From the NCBI RefSeq assembly GCF_030813715.1, contig NZ_JAUSUZ010000001.1:5890001-5954000 (forward strand): DNA of 64,000 bases. Reading direction: 5' to 3'. The DNA comes from Catenuloplanes indicus (lineage in GTDB: Bacteria > Actinomycetota > Actinomycetes > Mycobacteriales > Micromonosporaceae). A program made the position numbers and the translations under genes. The notes under the pieces were generated by a model. That model had not been told where the DNA came from. It was given only the letters and a program-made list of their open reading frames with translations, and did not search any database. Shown one piece after another: positions 34,144-43,584 of the stretch. The first letter of the stretch is position 1. Every line of letters begins with the position of its first letter.

Positions 34144-37100
34144 TTACGGGCGGGGCAGGGACGCCTCGATGAGCGCGGTCTGCTCGGCCTCGTGCAGCTT
34201 CGCCGAACCGACCGCCGGTGCGGCCGCGGCCGGGCGGGAGATGCGGCGCAGGCGCAGGCCGTCGAGGTGCTCCAGCAGGTTCAGTGCGATGAAGCTCCAC
34301 GCGCCCTGGTTGGCCGGCTCCTCCTGGACCCAGGCGAAGTCCTCCGCGTTCGGGTACTTCGCCAGCTCCGCCTTCAGCTCCTCGACCGGCAGCGGGTAGA
34401 GCTGCTCCATCCGGACGATGGCCGTGTCGGTGATCTTCCGCTCCGCCCGCGCCTGGACCAGGTCGTAGTAGACCTTGCCGCTGCAGAACAGCACGCGCTT
34501 CACGGCCGACGCGTCCGCGATTCCGGCGTCGCCGATCACGGTCTGGAACGTGCCGCTGGTGAAGTCCGCGACGGACGACACGCACAGCTTGTGGCGCAGC
34601 AGCGACTTGGGCGTGAAGACGATCAGCGGCTTCCGCTTCGGCGACAGCGCCTGGCGGCGCAGCAGGTGGAAGTGGTTCGCCGGAGTGGTCGGGTTCGCCA
34701 CCCGGATGTTGTCCTCCGCGGCCAGCTGCAGCCAGCGCTCCGGGCGGCCGGACGTGTGGTCCGGCCCCTGGCCCTCGTGGCCGTGCGGCAGCAGCAGCGT
34801 CACCGCGGACTGCTGGCCCCACTTGACCTCGCCGGACGAGATGAACTCGTCCGCGATCGACTGGGCACCGTTCGCGAAGTCGCCGAACTGCGCCTCCCAG
34901 AGCACCAGCGCCTCGGTGTTCTCGACCGAGTAGCCGTACTCGAAGCCCATCGCCGCGTACTCGCTGAGCAGCGAATCGTGCGCGAAGAACCGGGCCTGGC
35001 CGGCGGCGAGCTGGCTGATCGGCAGGAAGTCCGCGCCGGTGCGGCCGTCCACCACGGCGGCGTGCCGCTGCACGAACGTGCCGCGCCGCGAGTCCTGTCC
35101 GGACAGACGGACCGTCACGCCCTGGGTGAGCAGTGAACCGAACGCGATGATCTCGCCGAAGCCCCAGTCGATGTTGCCCTCGCGGGCCATCTTGGCGCGC
35201 CGGTCGAGCAGCTGCTGGACCCGCTTGTGCGGCGTGAAGCCCTCGGGCAGGTCGATGTGTGCCTGACCGATCCGGGCCACGGTCTCCGCGTCGATCGCGG
35301 TCTCCACCACCGGCTCCGGCTCCTGCACGGCGACGCGCGCCCGCCGGCCGGACGACGACGTGTTCGCGTCGCGGGTGGCCTTGAAGACCTGCTCCAGCTG
35401 GCCCTGGTAGTCGCGCAGCTGCTCCTCCGCGTCCGCGACCGTGATGTCGCCGCGGCCGATCAGCTCCTCGGTGTACGCCTTCCGGACGCTGCGCTTGTTG
35501 TCGATGATCGCGTACATCAGCGGGTTGGTCATCGACGGGTCGTCGCCCTCGTTGTGACCGCGGCGCCGGTAGCAGACCAGGTCGATCACCACGTCCTTGT
35601 TGAACGTCTGGCGGTACTCGAACGCCAGCCGCGCGACCCGGACCACGGCCTCGGGGTCGTCGCCGTTCACGTGGAAGATCGGGGCCTGGATCATCCGGGC
35701 CACGTCCGTGCTGTAGAGCGAGGACCGGCTGTACTCCGGCGCGGTGGTGAAGCCGACCTGGTTGTTGACGACCACGTGCACGGTGCCACCGGTACGGTAA
35801 CCGCGCAGCTGGGAGAGGTTCAGCGTCTCCGCCACCACGCCCTGGCCGGCGAACGCGGCGTCACCGTGCACCATCAGCGGCAGAACCGTGTAGCCCTCCA
35901 GGCCGAGGTTGAGCCGGTCCTGCTTGGCGCGGACGATGCCCTCCAGCACCGGGTCCACGGCCTCCAGGTGCGACGGGTTCGCCGTGACACTGACCGTGGT
36001 GCCGTACTCACCGTCCGGCGTGGTGAACTTGCCGGTCATGCCCAGGTGGTACTTCACGTCGCCGGAGCCGTGCGCCGACTTCGGGTCCAGGTGGCCCTCG
36101 AACTCGGAGAAGATCTTCTCGTACGGCTTGCCGACGATGTTGGCCAGCACGTTCAGCCGGCCACGGTGCGCCATGCCGATCACGACCTCGTCCAGCTGGC
36201 TCTCCGCGGAGGCCTGCAGGACCTCGTCGAGCAGCGGGATCAGCGACTCGCCGCCCTCCAGCGAGAACCGCTTCTGACCGACGAACTTCGTCTGCAGGAA
36301 CGTCTCGAACGCCTCGGCCGCGTTCAGCCGGTTGAGGATGTGCTTCTGCTCCTCCGGCGACGGCTTCTCGTACTTGATCTCGATGCGGTCCTGGATCCAG
36401 CGGCGCTCCTCCGGGTCCATGATGTGCATGTACTCGATGCCGACGCGGCGGCAGTACGAGTCGCGCAGCACACCGAGCACGTCGCGGAGCTTCATCTTCT
36501 GTTTGCCGGCGAAGCCGCCGACCGGGAACGTCCGGTCCAGGTCCCACAGCGTCAGGCCGTGCTCGAGTACGTCGAGGTCCGGGTGCCGGCGGATCTCGAA
36601 CTCCAGCGGGTCGGTGTCCGCCATCAGGTGACCGCGCACCCGGTACGCGTGGATCAGCTCGACGACGCGCGCCGCCTTGTCGATCTGGCCCTCGGACGTA
36701 CGGGCGACGTCGCGCACCCAGCGGACCGGCTCGTACGGCACGCGCAGCGCCGTGAAGATCTCGTCGTAGAAGCCGTGCTCACCGAGCAGCAGCTCGTGCA
36801 TGACCTTCAGGAACTCGCCGGACTGCGCACCCTGGATAATCCGGTGGTCATAGGTGCTGGTCAGCGTGATGACCTTGCTGACGCCCAGGTCAGTGAGGGT
36901 CTCATCGGACATTCCGGCGTACGGCGCGGGGTACTCCATCGCGCCGACACCGATGATCGCGCCCTGGCCGACCGTGAGGCGCGGCATGGAGTGCACGGTG
37001 CCGATGCCGCCCGGGTTGGTCAGCGAGACGGTGGCGCCGGAGTGGTCTTCCATCGTCAGCTCGTTGCGGCGCGCGCGGCGGACGATCTCCTCGTACGCCT

Positions 37101-37857
37101 GCCAGAAACCGCGGAAGTCGAGGTTCTCGCAGCCCTTGACGCTCGGTACGACCAGTGAGCGGGACCCGTCCGGCTTGGCCAGGTCGATCGCGATGCCGAG
37201 GTTGACGTGCTCCGGCGTGACGATCGTGGGCTTGCCGTTGGTCTCGACGTAGTTGTTGTTCATCTCCGGGTGCAGCGCCAGCGCCTTGACCAGTGCATAG
37301 CCGATCAGATGCGTGAAGCTGACCTTGCCGCCCCGGCCGCGCGCGAGGTGGTTGTTGATCACGATGCGGTTGTCCACCAGCAGCTTCGCCGGGACCGCGC
37401 GGACGCTGGTGGCGGTCGGGACCGCCAGTGACGCCTCCATGTTCTGCACGATCTTGGCGGCGATGCCGCGCAGCGGTGCGGTGCCGGGGGTGACCTTGAC
37501 CGGCTCCTTCTTCGGCTTCGCCTTGGCCGCGGGCGCGGCGGCCTTGGCCTGCGGCGCCGGCTGGGGCTGCGGCTTCGCGGCCGGCGTGGCGGCGGCCTTG
37601 GCAGCGTCCTTCGCGGCCGCGGGTGCGTCGGTGCCCACGCGGGCGGCCGACGAGGCTCCGGCGGCCGCGGTGGCCTCCGTCGGCGTCGCGATCGAACCAG
37701 CATCCGCCGCCGGCTTGTAATCAGCGAAGAAGTCGTGCCATGCGGAATCCACGCTCGTCGGATCGGCGAGGTACCGCTGGTACATCTCTTCGACGATCCA
37801 CTCGTTGGGGCCGAAGCCCGCCAGGGGATTGTCCTGCGAAGTTTGCTGGGTCGACAC
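34144..37857 (-). CDS. kgd: Multifunctional 2-oxoglutarate metabolism enzyme Kgd (E1-E2 fusion)
   Basis: A 1237-residue fusion characteristic of actinobacteria that serves the TCA cycle as the 2-oxoglutarate decarboxylase/dehydrogenase component. Order: N-terminal E1 segment ([18 protein letters not shown]), Ala/Pro/Lys-rich linker (about 55-120), succinyltransferase-type E2 core (about 120-350, active-site [15 protein letters not shown]), then the ThDP-dependent E1 domain with [24 protein letters not shown] and the [12 protein letters not shown] loop. No lipoyl domain is present, as expected; it relies on another E2. GarA-type FHA proteins regulate Kgd in relatives, not seen here. The start is GTG. 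Confidence 0.95.
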   Translation of the reverse strand: MSTQQTSQDNPLAGFGPNEWIVEEMYQRYLADPTSVDSAWHDFFADYKPAADAGSIATPTEATAAAGASSAARVGTDAPAAAKDAAKAAATPAAKPQPQPAPQAKAAAPAAKAKPKKEPVKVTPGTAPLRGIAAKIVQNMEASLAVPTATSVRAVPAKLLVDNRIVINNHLARGRGGKVSFTHLIGYALVKALALHPEMNNNYVETNGKPTIVTPEHVNLGIAIDLAKPDGSRSLVVPSVKGCENLDFRGFWQAYEEIVRRARRNELTMEDHSGATVSLTNPGGIGTVHSMPRLTVGQGAIIGVGAMEYPAPYAGMSDETLTDLGVSKVITLTSTYDHRIIQGAQSGEFLKVMHELLLGEHGFYDEIFTALRVPYEPVRWVRDVARTSEGQIDKAARVVELIHAYRVRGHLMADTDPLEFEIRRHPDLDVLEHGLTLWDLDRTFPVGGFAGKQKMKLRDVLGVLRDSYCRRVGIEYMHIMDPEERRWIQDRIEIKYEKPSPEEQKHILNRLNAAEAFETFLQTKFVGQKRFSLEGGESLIPLLDEVLQASAESQLDEVVIGMAHRGRLNVLANIVGKPYEKIFSEFEGHLDPKSAHGSGDVKYHLGMTGKFTTPDGEYGTTVSVTANPSHLEAVDPVLEGIVRAKQDRLNLGLEGYTVLPLMVHGDAAFAGQGVVAETLNLSQLRGYRTGGTVHVVVNNQVGFTTAPEYSRSSLYSTDVARMIQAPIFHVNGDDPEAVVRVARLAFEYRQTFNKDVVIDLVCYRRRGHNEGDDPSMTNPLMYAIIDNKRSVRKAYTEELIGRGDITVADAEEQLRDYQGQLEQVFKATRDANTSSSGRRARVAVQEPEPVVETAIDAETVARIGQAHIDLPEGFTPHKRVQQLLDRRAKMAREGNIDWGFGEIIAFGSLLTQGVTVRLSGQDSRRGTFVQRHAAVVDGRTGADFLPISQLAAGQARFFAHDSLLSEYAAMGFEYGYSVENTEALVLWEAQFGDFANGAQSIADEFISSGEVKWGQQSAVTLLLPHGHEGQGPDHTSGRPERWLQLAAEDNIRVANPTTPANHFHLLRRQALSPKRKPLIVFTPKSLLRHKLCVSSVADFTSGTFQTVIGDAGIADASAVKRVLFCSGKVYYDLVQARAERKITDTAIVRMEQLYPLPVEELKAELAKYPNAEDFAWVQEEPANQGAWSFIALNLLEHLDGLRLRRISRPAAAAPAVGSAKLHEAEQTALIEASLPRP

Positions 37858-38266
37858 GGCCGGTATCGCCTCTTTCAGAGCGGTTTGTCTGTGTCGCGGT
37901 AGGTGACAGGCATTCGTTGACTGCCGCGAGCTGACGTGGGGTCAGACTTCGGTTTCCAGGCTACGCCGTGTGATTCGGCACCTTGTCGTCGACGTCCGTC
38001 CGTGTCGAGATTCACAGCATTGGGGTCTTTCGGCCCTGCGTGCACGTTACGTTGCGGCCGGGCGATTCATGTGCCTGCAGGTGCTGCTCAGCATGGTTTT
38101 CCGGTCGCCGAGCGGTTTGCCCGGCAGTCTTCCCGCCCGCCTCCTGAGCGATGACACAGAGTCACACCCGTGAGTGATCTTGCCTGCATGCATCGTTCAC
38201 GTGCTTGACATCGGGATCCGGGGCTCCCGACACGCCGCTGAGGCATCACCCCCTTACACAGTGAAC
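37858..38266. other. Divergent intergenic region between kgd and the acyltransferase gene
   Basis: About 410 bp with no credible coding frame. It must hold the kgd promoter on the minus strand and that of the acyltransferase on the plus strand. A TTGACA box at 38203-38208 (GTGCTTGACATCGG) is a fair -35 for the plus strand. No other clear element was seen. Confidence 0.4.
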
Positions 38267-39334
38267 ATGGACACCGTTGACCCGTCGGGCGTCCTTCCCG
38301 GACCGGCCGTCGTGCCGCCCTGGCGCCCGTCGCTGCCCGCCCCGCTCGCTCAGCCCCGGTCCAACTGCGACAGCGGCTGTCTGCCCGTCCGAGGCTTCCA
38401 CCGGCGCGTCTCCGTCCCGCGTCAGGCCGTCCGTGCCGTGACGCTGGCCGGCGCGCTGATCGGTGGTCTCGCACTCCTGCCCCTCCTCCCGTTCCTGACC
38501 GGCACCGGCCGGCAGGCCGCCGGCCGCTGGTGGGCCCGCGCCGTGCTCGCCGCCGCCGGCGTCCGCCTCGTCATCCGCGGCGCCGGCTTCGTGCCCCGCC
38601 GCCGTGCACTCCTGGTCGCCAACCACAACTCCTGGCTGGACACGGTTGCACTGCTGGCCGTCTCCCCGGCCCGGATGACCGCCAAGCACGACATCCGCCA
38701 CTGGCCGGTGATCGGCGTGCTGGCCACCCTGGCCGGCACCATCTTCATCGACCGTCGGCACCCCCGGACGCTGCCCACCACCGTCGCCCGGATCACCGAC
38801 GCACTGCGCAAGGACGACCTCGTCGCCGTCTTCCCGGCCGGCACCACCGGCTGCGGCCGCTCCACCGGCCCCGGCCACCGCGCCGACAACTCCCTCACCG
38901 GACGCTGGCGCCCCGCGGTGTTCCAGGCCGCCGTCGACGCCCACGCCGCCGTCGTCCCGATCCGCCTCGGCTACCGCGAGGGCCGAACCGGCCCGGACAG
39001 CACCATCGCCACCTTCCTCTCCGCCGAAAGCCTCTTCGCGTGCGCCATCCGCGTGATCGCAATCCGCGACCTGACCGCCGTGGTCACGATCGAACCGGCT
39101 CTGCACCCCGACCTCGACGCAAACCGCCGTGTCCTGGCCCGCGCCGCCGAGGGCGTCGTCCGCCCCTACCGCCGCCCAACCTCGGTTCCGGCCCCTGCCC
39201 CGGCCCCGGCCTCGGCCCCGGTTCCGGCCCCGATGCCGGATCCGGCTTCGGCCTTGGCTCCGTCCTCGCTTCCCGCGTCGAGCGCGGCATCCGCGCCTGC
39301 GCCGGTACATGGCCGCTTGGACCTCGCCGCCTGA
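38267..39334 (+). CDS. 1-acyl-sn-glycerol-3-phosphate acyltransferase-like protein (PlsC family)
   Basis: A 355-residue membrane-associated acyltransferase. The catalytic NHxxxxD box is VANHNSWLDTVALL, and the substrate-binding block is VFPAGTTGCGRST, with Ala where most members have Glu (FPEGT). A hydrophobic segment lies near 47-70. The C-terminal 60 residues are Pro/Ala repeats. The ATG at 38267 is uncertain: the frame opens upstream and no ribosome site is seen. Expected role is phospholipid or ornithine/glycolipid acylation. Confidence 0.8.
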   Translation: MDTVDPSGVLPGPAVVPPWRPSLPAPLAQPRSNCDSGCLPVRGFHRRVSVPRQAVRAVTLAGALIGGLALLPLLPFLTGTGRQAAGRWWARAVLAAAGVRLVIRGAGFVPRRRALLVANHNSWLDTVALLAVSPARMTAKHDIRHWPVIGVLATLAGTIFIDRRHPRTLPTTVARITDALRKDDLVAVFPAGTTGCGRSTGPGHRADNSLTGRWRPAVFQAAVDAHAAVVPIRLGYREGRTGPDSTIATFLSAESLFACAIRVIAIRDLTAVVTIEPALHPDLDANRRVLARAAEGVVRPYRRPTSVPAPAPAPASAPVPAPMPDPASALAPSSLPASSAASAPAPVHGRLDLAA

Positions 39335-39486
39335 TTTCACCCGACCAAGCCTCCGGCGCCGCACCGATGCGGCCCGGAGGTTTGCCGCATCCGGCCGCGC
39401 TGCCCGGCGCGGGCCGGGTGGCTGCGATACGCGGGTATGCGCCAGCGGCCGGGCGCGGATATATGAAGCAGGTTCCCGTTTGCGGT

Positions 39487-40239
39487 TCAGGCGATGTTGT
39501 CGTGGAGGCCGGACGGAGGGCTCCAGATCGGGTTGCGGCCCAGATAGCGAAGTACGGAAGAAGCGTCGTCGTCGGCCAGCTCGCCGGTGTAGGCGCTGCC
39601 GAGCGCGCGGGCCTCCTCGATCGGGTCGAAGGGTGATGCGAATGCGCCGTAGGGGCGGAGCGGCTCGACGAGCTCGGTCGAGACCAGGAGCAGTGAATAG
39701 GCGATCTCGGGGGTGAGTGGTGACGACTGCCGGGTGGCGACCGCGATGTCCCACGCATGAATCGCGGCGTCGAGCGCGCAGGCCCCGGCGGCCAGCCAGG
39801 GAGGCAGCGGACCGGCCGGCAGTGGCGTCGGCACCGCCGGCACGGAGTCGGGCACGGTCGTGAACGCGGCGCGAGCCAGCGCGATCACCTCCATGGTTGC
39901 CCCCAGTGGGTCGGTCAGCGGTGCTTCGCTCGGCGCGTAGGGATCCTCAGGCGGCCAGAGGCCCCCACTGATGGTGGCGGCGAACCGTGCCTGGTTGCCC
40001 AGCGTGTGCCGCAGGACCTGCCCGACGGTCCACTCCGCGCACGGCGTCGGCAGACTCCAGCCGCCCACCGGCACGCCTTTGACCGCGAACCGGAGTGCGG
40101 AATGCGCGTCCGCCAGCACCTCCCGCCAGCGGACCGGCGCCCGCACCGACGCCGCTTCGGGCGGTATCTCCTCCGGAGGAGGCTCGCTCGGCAGCCCGGC
40201 GGCGCTCCGTGCGGATGTGCTCAGCTTCAGGTCGCTCAT
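39487..40239 (-). CDS. Mycothiol-dependent maleylpyruvate isomerase/DinB-like protein (TIGR03086 type)
   Basis: A 250-residue four-helix-bundle protein. Typical features: LPTPCAEWTVGQVLRHTLGNQ, with the metal-ligand His (His80 region), and the later DAAIHAWDIAVATRQ with the second His; these form the DinB/MDMPI metal site. An unusual 35-residue Pro/Ala/Ser extension precedes the domain. GGGGAG lies 5 bp ahead of the ATG. Such enzymes use mycothiol or carry out unknown transfers. A divergent TetR gene suggests inducible control. Confidence 0.82.
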   Translation of the reverse strand: MSDLKLSTSARSAAGLPSEPPPEEIPPEAASVRAPVRWREVLADAHSALRFAVKGVPVGGWSLPTPCAEWTVGQVLRHTLGNQARFAATISGGLWPPEDPYAPSEAPLTDPLGATMEVIALARAAFTTVPDSVPAVPTPLPAGPLPPWLAAGACALDAAIHAWDIAVATRQSSPLTPEIAYSLLLVSTELVEPLRPYGAFASPFDPIEEARALGSAYTGELADDDASSVLRYLGRNPIWSPPSGLHDNIA

Positions 40240-40320
40240 CGTCTCCCCTTCTGTGCTGGCGCAGTGAAGCTTCGTAACTGGCGTGTCCAGGGTTCGTGCT
40301 GGCGCGACACCGAACCGCGC

Positions 40321-40375
40321 TGGAACGGAATCCTTTGTTCCGCCCGAGCATAGCGGAGCGGAATGATCCGTTCCA
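40321..40375. promoter_or_regulatory. TetR operator candidate with paired inverted 9-mers
   Basis: TGGAACGGA (40321-40329) recurs inverted as TCCGTTCCA (40367-40375); between them lie further related half-sites (TTGTTCCGC and GCGGAGCGGAA). The element fills the divergent promoter between the MDMPI-like gene and the tetR gene, with TAGAGT as probable -10 for tetR. Confidence 0.6.
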
Positions 40376-40391
40376 GTGCTAGAGTGATGTC

Positions 40392-41030
40392 GTGACGGAA
40401 GAATCCAGCCGTGGCCTTTCCGGTCGGCGGGGGCACGCCAAGCGCAACGACGAGGTGATCCTCACCGCGGCGCGGGACGTGTTCGTGAACGACCCGAGCG
40501 CCCCCATCTCCGCGGTCGCCGGCCGTGCGGGTGTCGGCATCAGCGCGCTCTACCGGCGCTATGCGGGCAAGGAGGACCTACTGCGGCAGCTGTGCCTGAG
40601 CGGCCTGCACCGCTTCATCCTCGAGGCTGAGGAGGCCGAGGCGGAGCCGGATGGCTGGGCTGCCCTGGTCGCCTTCCTGGGTCGGGTGGTCGACGCCGAC
40701 GTGCATTCGCTGACGGAGCGTCTGGCCGGCGCCTTCACGCCCACCGCCGAGCTGCGGGAGGCTGCTGCGAGGGCCGGCGAGCTGGCCGCGCGGCTCGTGC
40801 AGCGCGCGCAGGCGGGTGGGCGGCTCCGGGCGGACGTGACGCCGGAGGACCTGGCATTGGTGCTGGAGGGCTGTGCCGCGATCCGTGTGGCCGACGCCGT
40901 CCGGACCGTTCAGCTCCGGCGCCGGCACCTTGCGCTGCTGATCCAGGGCTTGGCCGGCCCGGGCGACCCGTCCCTGCCCGGCCCCGCCCCGCAGCCCGGC
41001 GAGCTGAGCCGCTGGCGGCCGGAGGGTTGA
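40392..41030 (+). CDS. TetR-family transcriptional regulator
   Basis: A 212-residue repressor. The N-terminal helix-turn-helix spans about residues 20-65 (ILTAARDVFVNDPSAPISAV, then GVGISALYRRYAGKEDLLRQ). The ligand domain follows, with a Pro-rich end. The start is GTG close to a -10-like TAGAGT, so the mRNA may be leaderless. It is divergent from the MDMPI-like gene and is expected to repress that gene and itself through the inverted 9-mers. Confidence 0.9.
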   Translation: MTEESSRGLSGRRGHAKRNDEVILTAARDVFVNDPSAPISAVAGRAGVGISALYRRYAGKEDLLRQLCLSGLHRFILEAEEAEAEPDGWAALVAFLGRVVDADVHSLTERLAGAFTPTAELREAAARAGELAARLVQRAQAGGRLRADVTPEDLALVLEGCAAIRVADAVRTVQLRRRHLALLIQGLAGPGDPSLPGPAPQPGELSRWRPEG

Positions 41031-41073
41031 AGATCGCCAACGGCCGTGCACCGTCGACTCGTGGCGCCCTAGT

Positions 41074-41094
41074 TATATCGCGATGTATCGCGTA
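41074..41094 (+). promoter_or_regulatory. TATCGCG-repeat operator upstream of the DUF4097-PadR operon
   Basis: The string TATATCGCGATGTATCGCG contains a tandem of TATCGCG 10 bp apart, overlapping the palindrome ATCGCGAT. It lies 40-60 bp upstream of the DUF4097 gene start; PadR regulators bind AT-flanked palindromes of this sort, so autoregulation by the downstream PadR is likely. Confidence 0.5.
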
Positions 41095-41133
41095 GGCTGG
41101 CGACACGAAGCCGAGCACGCACTGGGGGCCGAC

Positions 41134-42021
41134 ATGGCGAGCTGGACGATCCACGAACCCTCGAAGATCACCTGTGCGGCGGACGTGCGTCGGCTGGAGG
41201 TCAGCCTGCTGGTGGGGCGGCTAACCGTGATCGGCGCGGACGGCCCCGCCCGAATCGAGGTGTCGAAGGTCGGCGGCCGTGCGGTCCAGGTCGAGCTGGA
41301 GGGCGGGGTGCTTCGCGTGCGTCAGGAGGGGGGCAGCGCGTGGCTGGGGCTGCTCTCGTGGATCATGCAGCTGGCCAAGCGGATTGCGGTCGACGTGTCG
41401 ATTGCCGTGCCGCCCGCGTCCCGCGTAACGCTCGGGTTGATCTCCGGTCGGGTGATCGCGTCCGGGCTGCGTGAACGCACCGACGTCGACGTGACCGCCG
41501 GGAGCATCACGCTGATGGGTGTCGGCGGGCTGACCCGGGCGAACCTAGTCTCCGGGCCGGTCGAGGCGGTCGGCGTGGCCGGAGAATTGATCATGGATAC
41601 GGTCTCCGGCGAGCTGATCCTGGCGGACAGCCCGGTGACCACGGTGCGCGGCACCACCGTCTCCGGCAGCATCACCTGCGATCTGGACGGTGCGGCGGAC
41701 AGCGACATCCGGCTGGACACCACGTCCGGCAGCATCACCGCGCGCGTGCCGGAGGACAGTGATCTCGCGATCGAGCTGCGTGCCTTGGCGGGCCAGGTGA
41801 CCAGCTCGTTCCCGGAGGAGCTGGCGGAGCGAACCACGCTCAGCGGCAGCACGGTGAACGGCTGGCTCGGCCAGGGCACGGGGCGGCTCAGCGCCTCCGC
41901 GATCTCCGGCAGCATCGCGCTGCTGTCCCGTCCCGCCGTGGCGGCCGAGGACGCCGATCCGAATGATGAGCCCGCCGTTGCCGGGCCGGTGCGCCGTGAT
42001 CCTGCGGAGGGGTCGGCATGA
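41134..42021 (+). CDS. DUF4097-family beta-helix protein
   Basis: A 295-residue protein built of short beta repeats with Ser/Gly turns (GSITLMGVGGL, TVSGELILADS, TTSGSITARVP, TLSGSTVNGW), typical of DUF4097/bactofilin-like right-handed helices. No signal peptide or membrane helix. The first 60 residues are a distinct beta domain. It is coupled to the PadR gene (ATGA). The pairing of DUF4097 protein and PadR regulator is common in actinomycetes and related to cell-envelope stress operons; exact function is unknown. Confidence 0.85.
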   Translation: MASWTIHEPSKITCAADVRRLEVSLLVGRLTVIGADGPARIEVSKVGGRAVQVELEGGVLRVRQEGGSAWLGLLSWIMQLAKRIAVDVSIAVPPASRVTLGLISGRVIASGLRERTDVDVTAGSITLMGVGGLTRANLVSGPVEAVGVAGELIMDTVSGELILADSPVTTVRGTTVSGSITCDLDGAADSDIRLDTTSGSITARVPEDSDLAIELRALAGQVTSSFPEELAERTTLSGSTVNGWLGQGTGRLSASAISGSIALLSRPAVAAEDADPNDEPAVAGPVRRDPAEGSA

Positions 42022-43160
42022 CGGCCGTTTTCAGCCATGGGCGCCTTCGCCTCTACCTGCTCAAACTGCTCGATGACGGGCCCAAGCACGGGTACGAGTT
42101 CATTCGGCTGCTGGAGAATCGCTTCCTCGGGCTCTACGCGCCGAGCGCCGGCACGATCTATCCGCGGCTGGCGCGTCTGGAGGCCGAAGGGCTGGTGACG
42201 CACGTAGCGGCGGGTGCGCGCAAGACCTACGAGATCACCGAGGCGGGTCGGGAGGAGCTGCGCGGGCGGGCCGAGGAGCTGCAGGCGCTGGAGGCGGAGA
42301 TCTCCGCGTCGATCAGCGACCTGAGCAGCCTGGCCGGTCAGATCCAGTCGCAGGTGCAGGGCTCGGTTCGTGACCTCAAGCGAGAGCTGCGCGACGCGAC
42401 CCGGCAGTTCCGCCGGCCCCAGCAGCCCGCCGCCCGCTGGACCCCGCCCGCGCCGCCGCCCCCGGCCGGCTACGAACAGCCACCGCCCGGCACGGCAGGC
42501 CCCCCTGTCGAGCCTGGGTCTCCGGGTGCCCCCGGCTACCCGAGCGAGGGCAAACCTCCCAGTGCGCCCGGGGCTGCCGGTGCCGCCGGGGCTGCCGGTG
42601 CTTCCGGGGCTGCCGGTGCTTCCCGGGCTGCCGGTGCACCCGGGGCTTCCGGTGCCCCCGGTGAATCGGGTGGCGGTCGGTCCGGCTTCAGCATGCCCGG
42701 CGGCGGGGGAGCCCGAACGCCGCCGCTGACCATGCCGAGCGGCATCCGGATCTTCTTCGACAACGGCTTCCCGGAGCCGCCCACGCCGGACACGGTTCCC
42801 GGTAGATCCTCCACGGACGCAGGTCCAGCCCGCGCCGAAGACCCGGCCGGTGCGCAAGAAGCACCGGGCGGGCAGGAAGCACCGGGCGGGCAGGAGGCAC
42901 CGGGCGGGCAGGAGGCACCGGGCGGGCAGGAAGCACCGGGCGGGCAGGAAACACCGGGCGGGCAGGAGGCGTCCGGCGGGAAGTCTGGCCGCGGGACCGA
43001 GGAGCGGGAGCTCAGCGAACTGGAGAAGGCGTTGGGTCTCTTCGTCGACGATGCGCAGGCCATGATCGATGGAGTGCGGGCGACCGAGGACCAGGTCCGG
43101 GAGATCGGCGAGGTGCTGGACGCGACGCTGACCCGGATCCGCCGCCTCCTTTGTAACTGA
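42018..43160 (+). CDS. PadR-family regulator with collagen-like and QEAPGG repeats
   Basis: A 380-residue protein. Residues 1-75 are a PadR winged helix (LLKLLDDGPKHGYEFIRLLE and SAGTIYPRLARLEAEGLV). A coiled-coil segment (about 75-135) is followed by a long Pro/Gly/Ala region with GAAGAAGAS collagen-like triplets, seven 6-residue QEAPGG units, and a C-terminal helix (LEKALGLFVDDAQAMIDGVR). Ordinary PadR proteins have 100-200 residues, so the insertion is unusual. It is co-translated with the DUF4097 gene. Confidence 0.85.
   Translation: MTAVFSHGRLRLYLLKLLDDGPKHGYEFIRLLENRFLGLYAPSAGTIYPRLARLEAEGLVTHVAAGARKTYEITEAGREELRGRAEELQALEAEISASISDLSSLAGQIQSQVQGSVRDLKRELRDATRQFRRPQQPAARWTPPAPPPPAGYEQPPPGTAGPPVEPGSPGAPGYPSEGKPPSAPGAAGAAGAAGASGAAGASRAAGAPGASGAPGESGGGRSGFSMPGGGGARTPPLTMPSGIRIFFDNGFPEPPTPDTVPGRSSTDAGPARAEDPAGAQEAPGGQEAPGGQEAPGGQEAPGGQEAPGGQETPGGQEASGGKSGRGTEERELSELEKALGLFVDDAQAMIDGVRATEDQVREIGEVLDATLTRIRRLLCN
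42855..42980 (+). repeat. Seven 18-bp tandem repeats inside the PadR gene
   Basis: Units of CAGGAAGCACCGGGCGGG type code for QEAPGG seven times (the last two read QETPGG and QEASGG). Units are nearly identical at nucleotide level, so copy number probably varies between strains. Confidence 0.8.
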
Positions 43161-43194
43161 GGCCGGAGCGCTCCCGGCCGAGGGGGCCGCTGGC

Positions 43195-43480
43195 CGGTAG
43201 CGCTGCCGGAAAGCAGCGCCACCGGCTGATAGCGCCGCGGGAACCGGCCCATAGCACCGCGGGGAAGCAGCGCGCCGGCCGGTGATGCTGCCGGAAAGCA
43301 GCGCCATGAGAAAAGCAGCGTCGCCGGAAAGCGGCGCGGCCGGCCGGAAGCGCGGCCCGGCCGGAAGCGCGGCCCGCCGGAAGCGCGGTCGGCTGGGAGT
43401 GCGGTCGGCTGGGAGTGCGGTCGGCTGGGGGCGCGGTCGGCTGGGAGTGCGGTCGCCCGGGAGCGGGCGGTCGTCGTTGG
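43195..43480. repeat. Intergenic tandem repeats between padR and the response regulator gene
   Basis: The first half repeats GCYGGAAAGCAGCGCC-like units (43206, 43290 and later), the second half repeats GGAAGCGCGGCCCGGCC and then GGTCGGCTGGGAGTGC four times at about 16-bp steps (about 43387-43455). No credible ORF is present in 43161-43584. Confidence 0.65.
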
Positions 43481-43522
43481 GTGGCTTTGGCCGTACCATC
43501 GGAGGCTCTGGGGGTTTGGGTT

Positions 43523-43562
43523 TTCACAGACTGTTCTCAGTGGGTCTCCAGAAACCCTCCAG
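43523..43562 (+). promoter_or_regulatory. Four 11-bp-phased heptamers upstream of the response regulator
   Basis: TTCACAG (43523), TTCTCAG (43534), TCTCCAG (43545) and CCTCCAG (43556) start at exact 11-bp intervals and end 22 bp before the ATG. OmpR-family regulators bind tandem direct repeats at this spacing. The same arrangement stands before htrA. Confidence 0.7.
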
Positions 43563-43584
43563 AACAGCGCGTAATGATGGCGGC

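Noticed and set aside
42855-42980. CRISPR-like array of short repeats
   Set aside because: The units are in frame, code for QEAPGG, and have no spacers.
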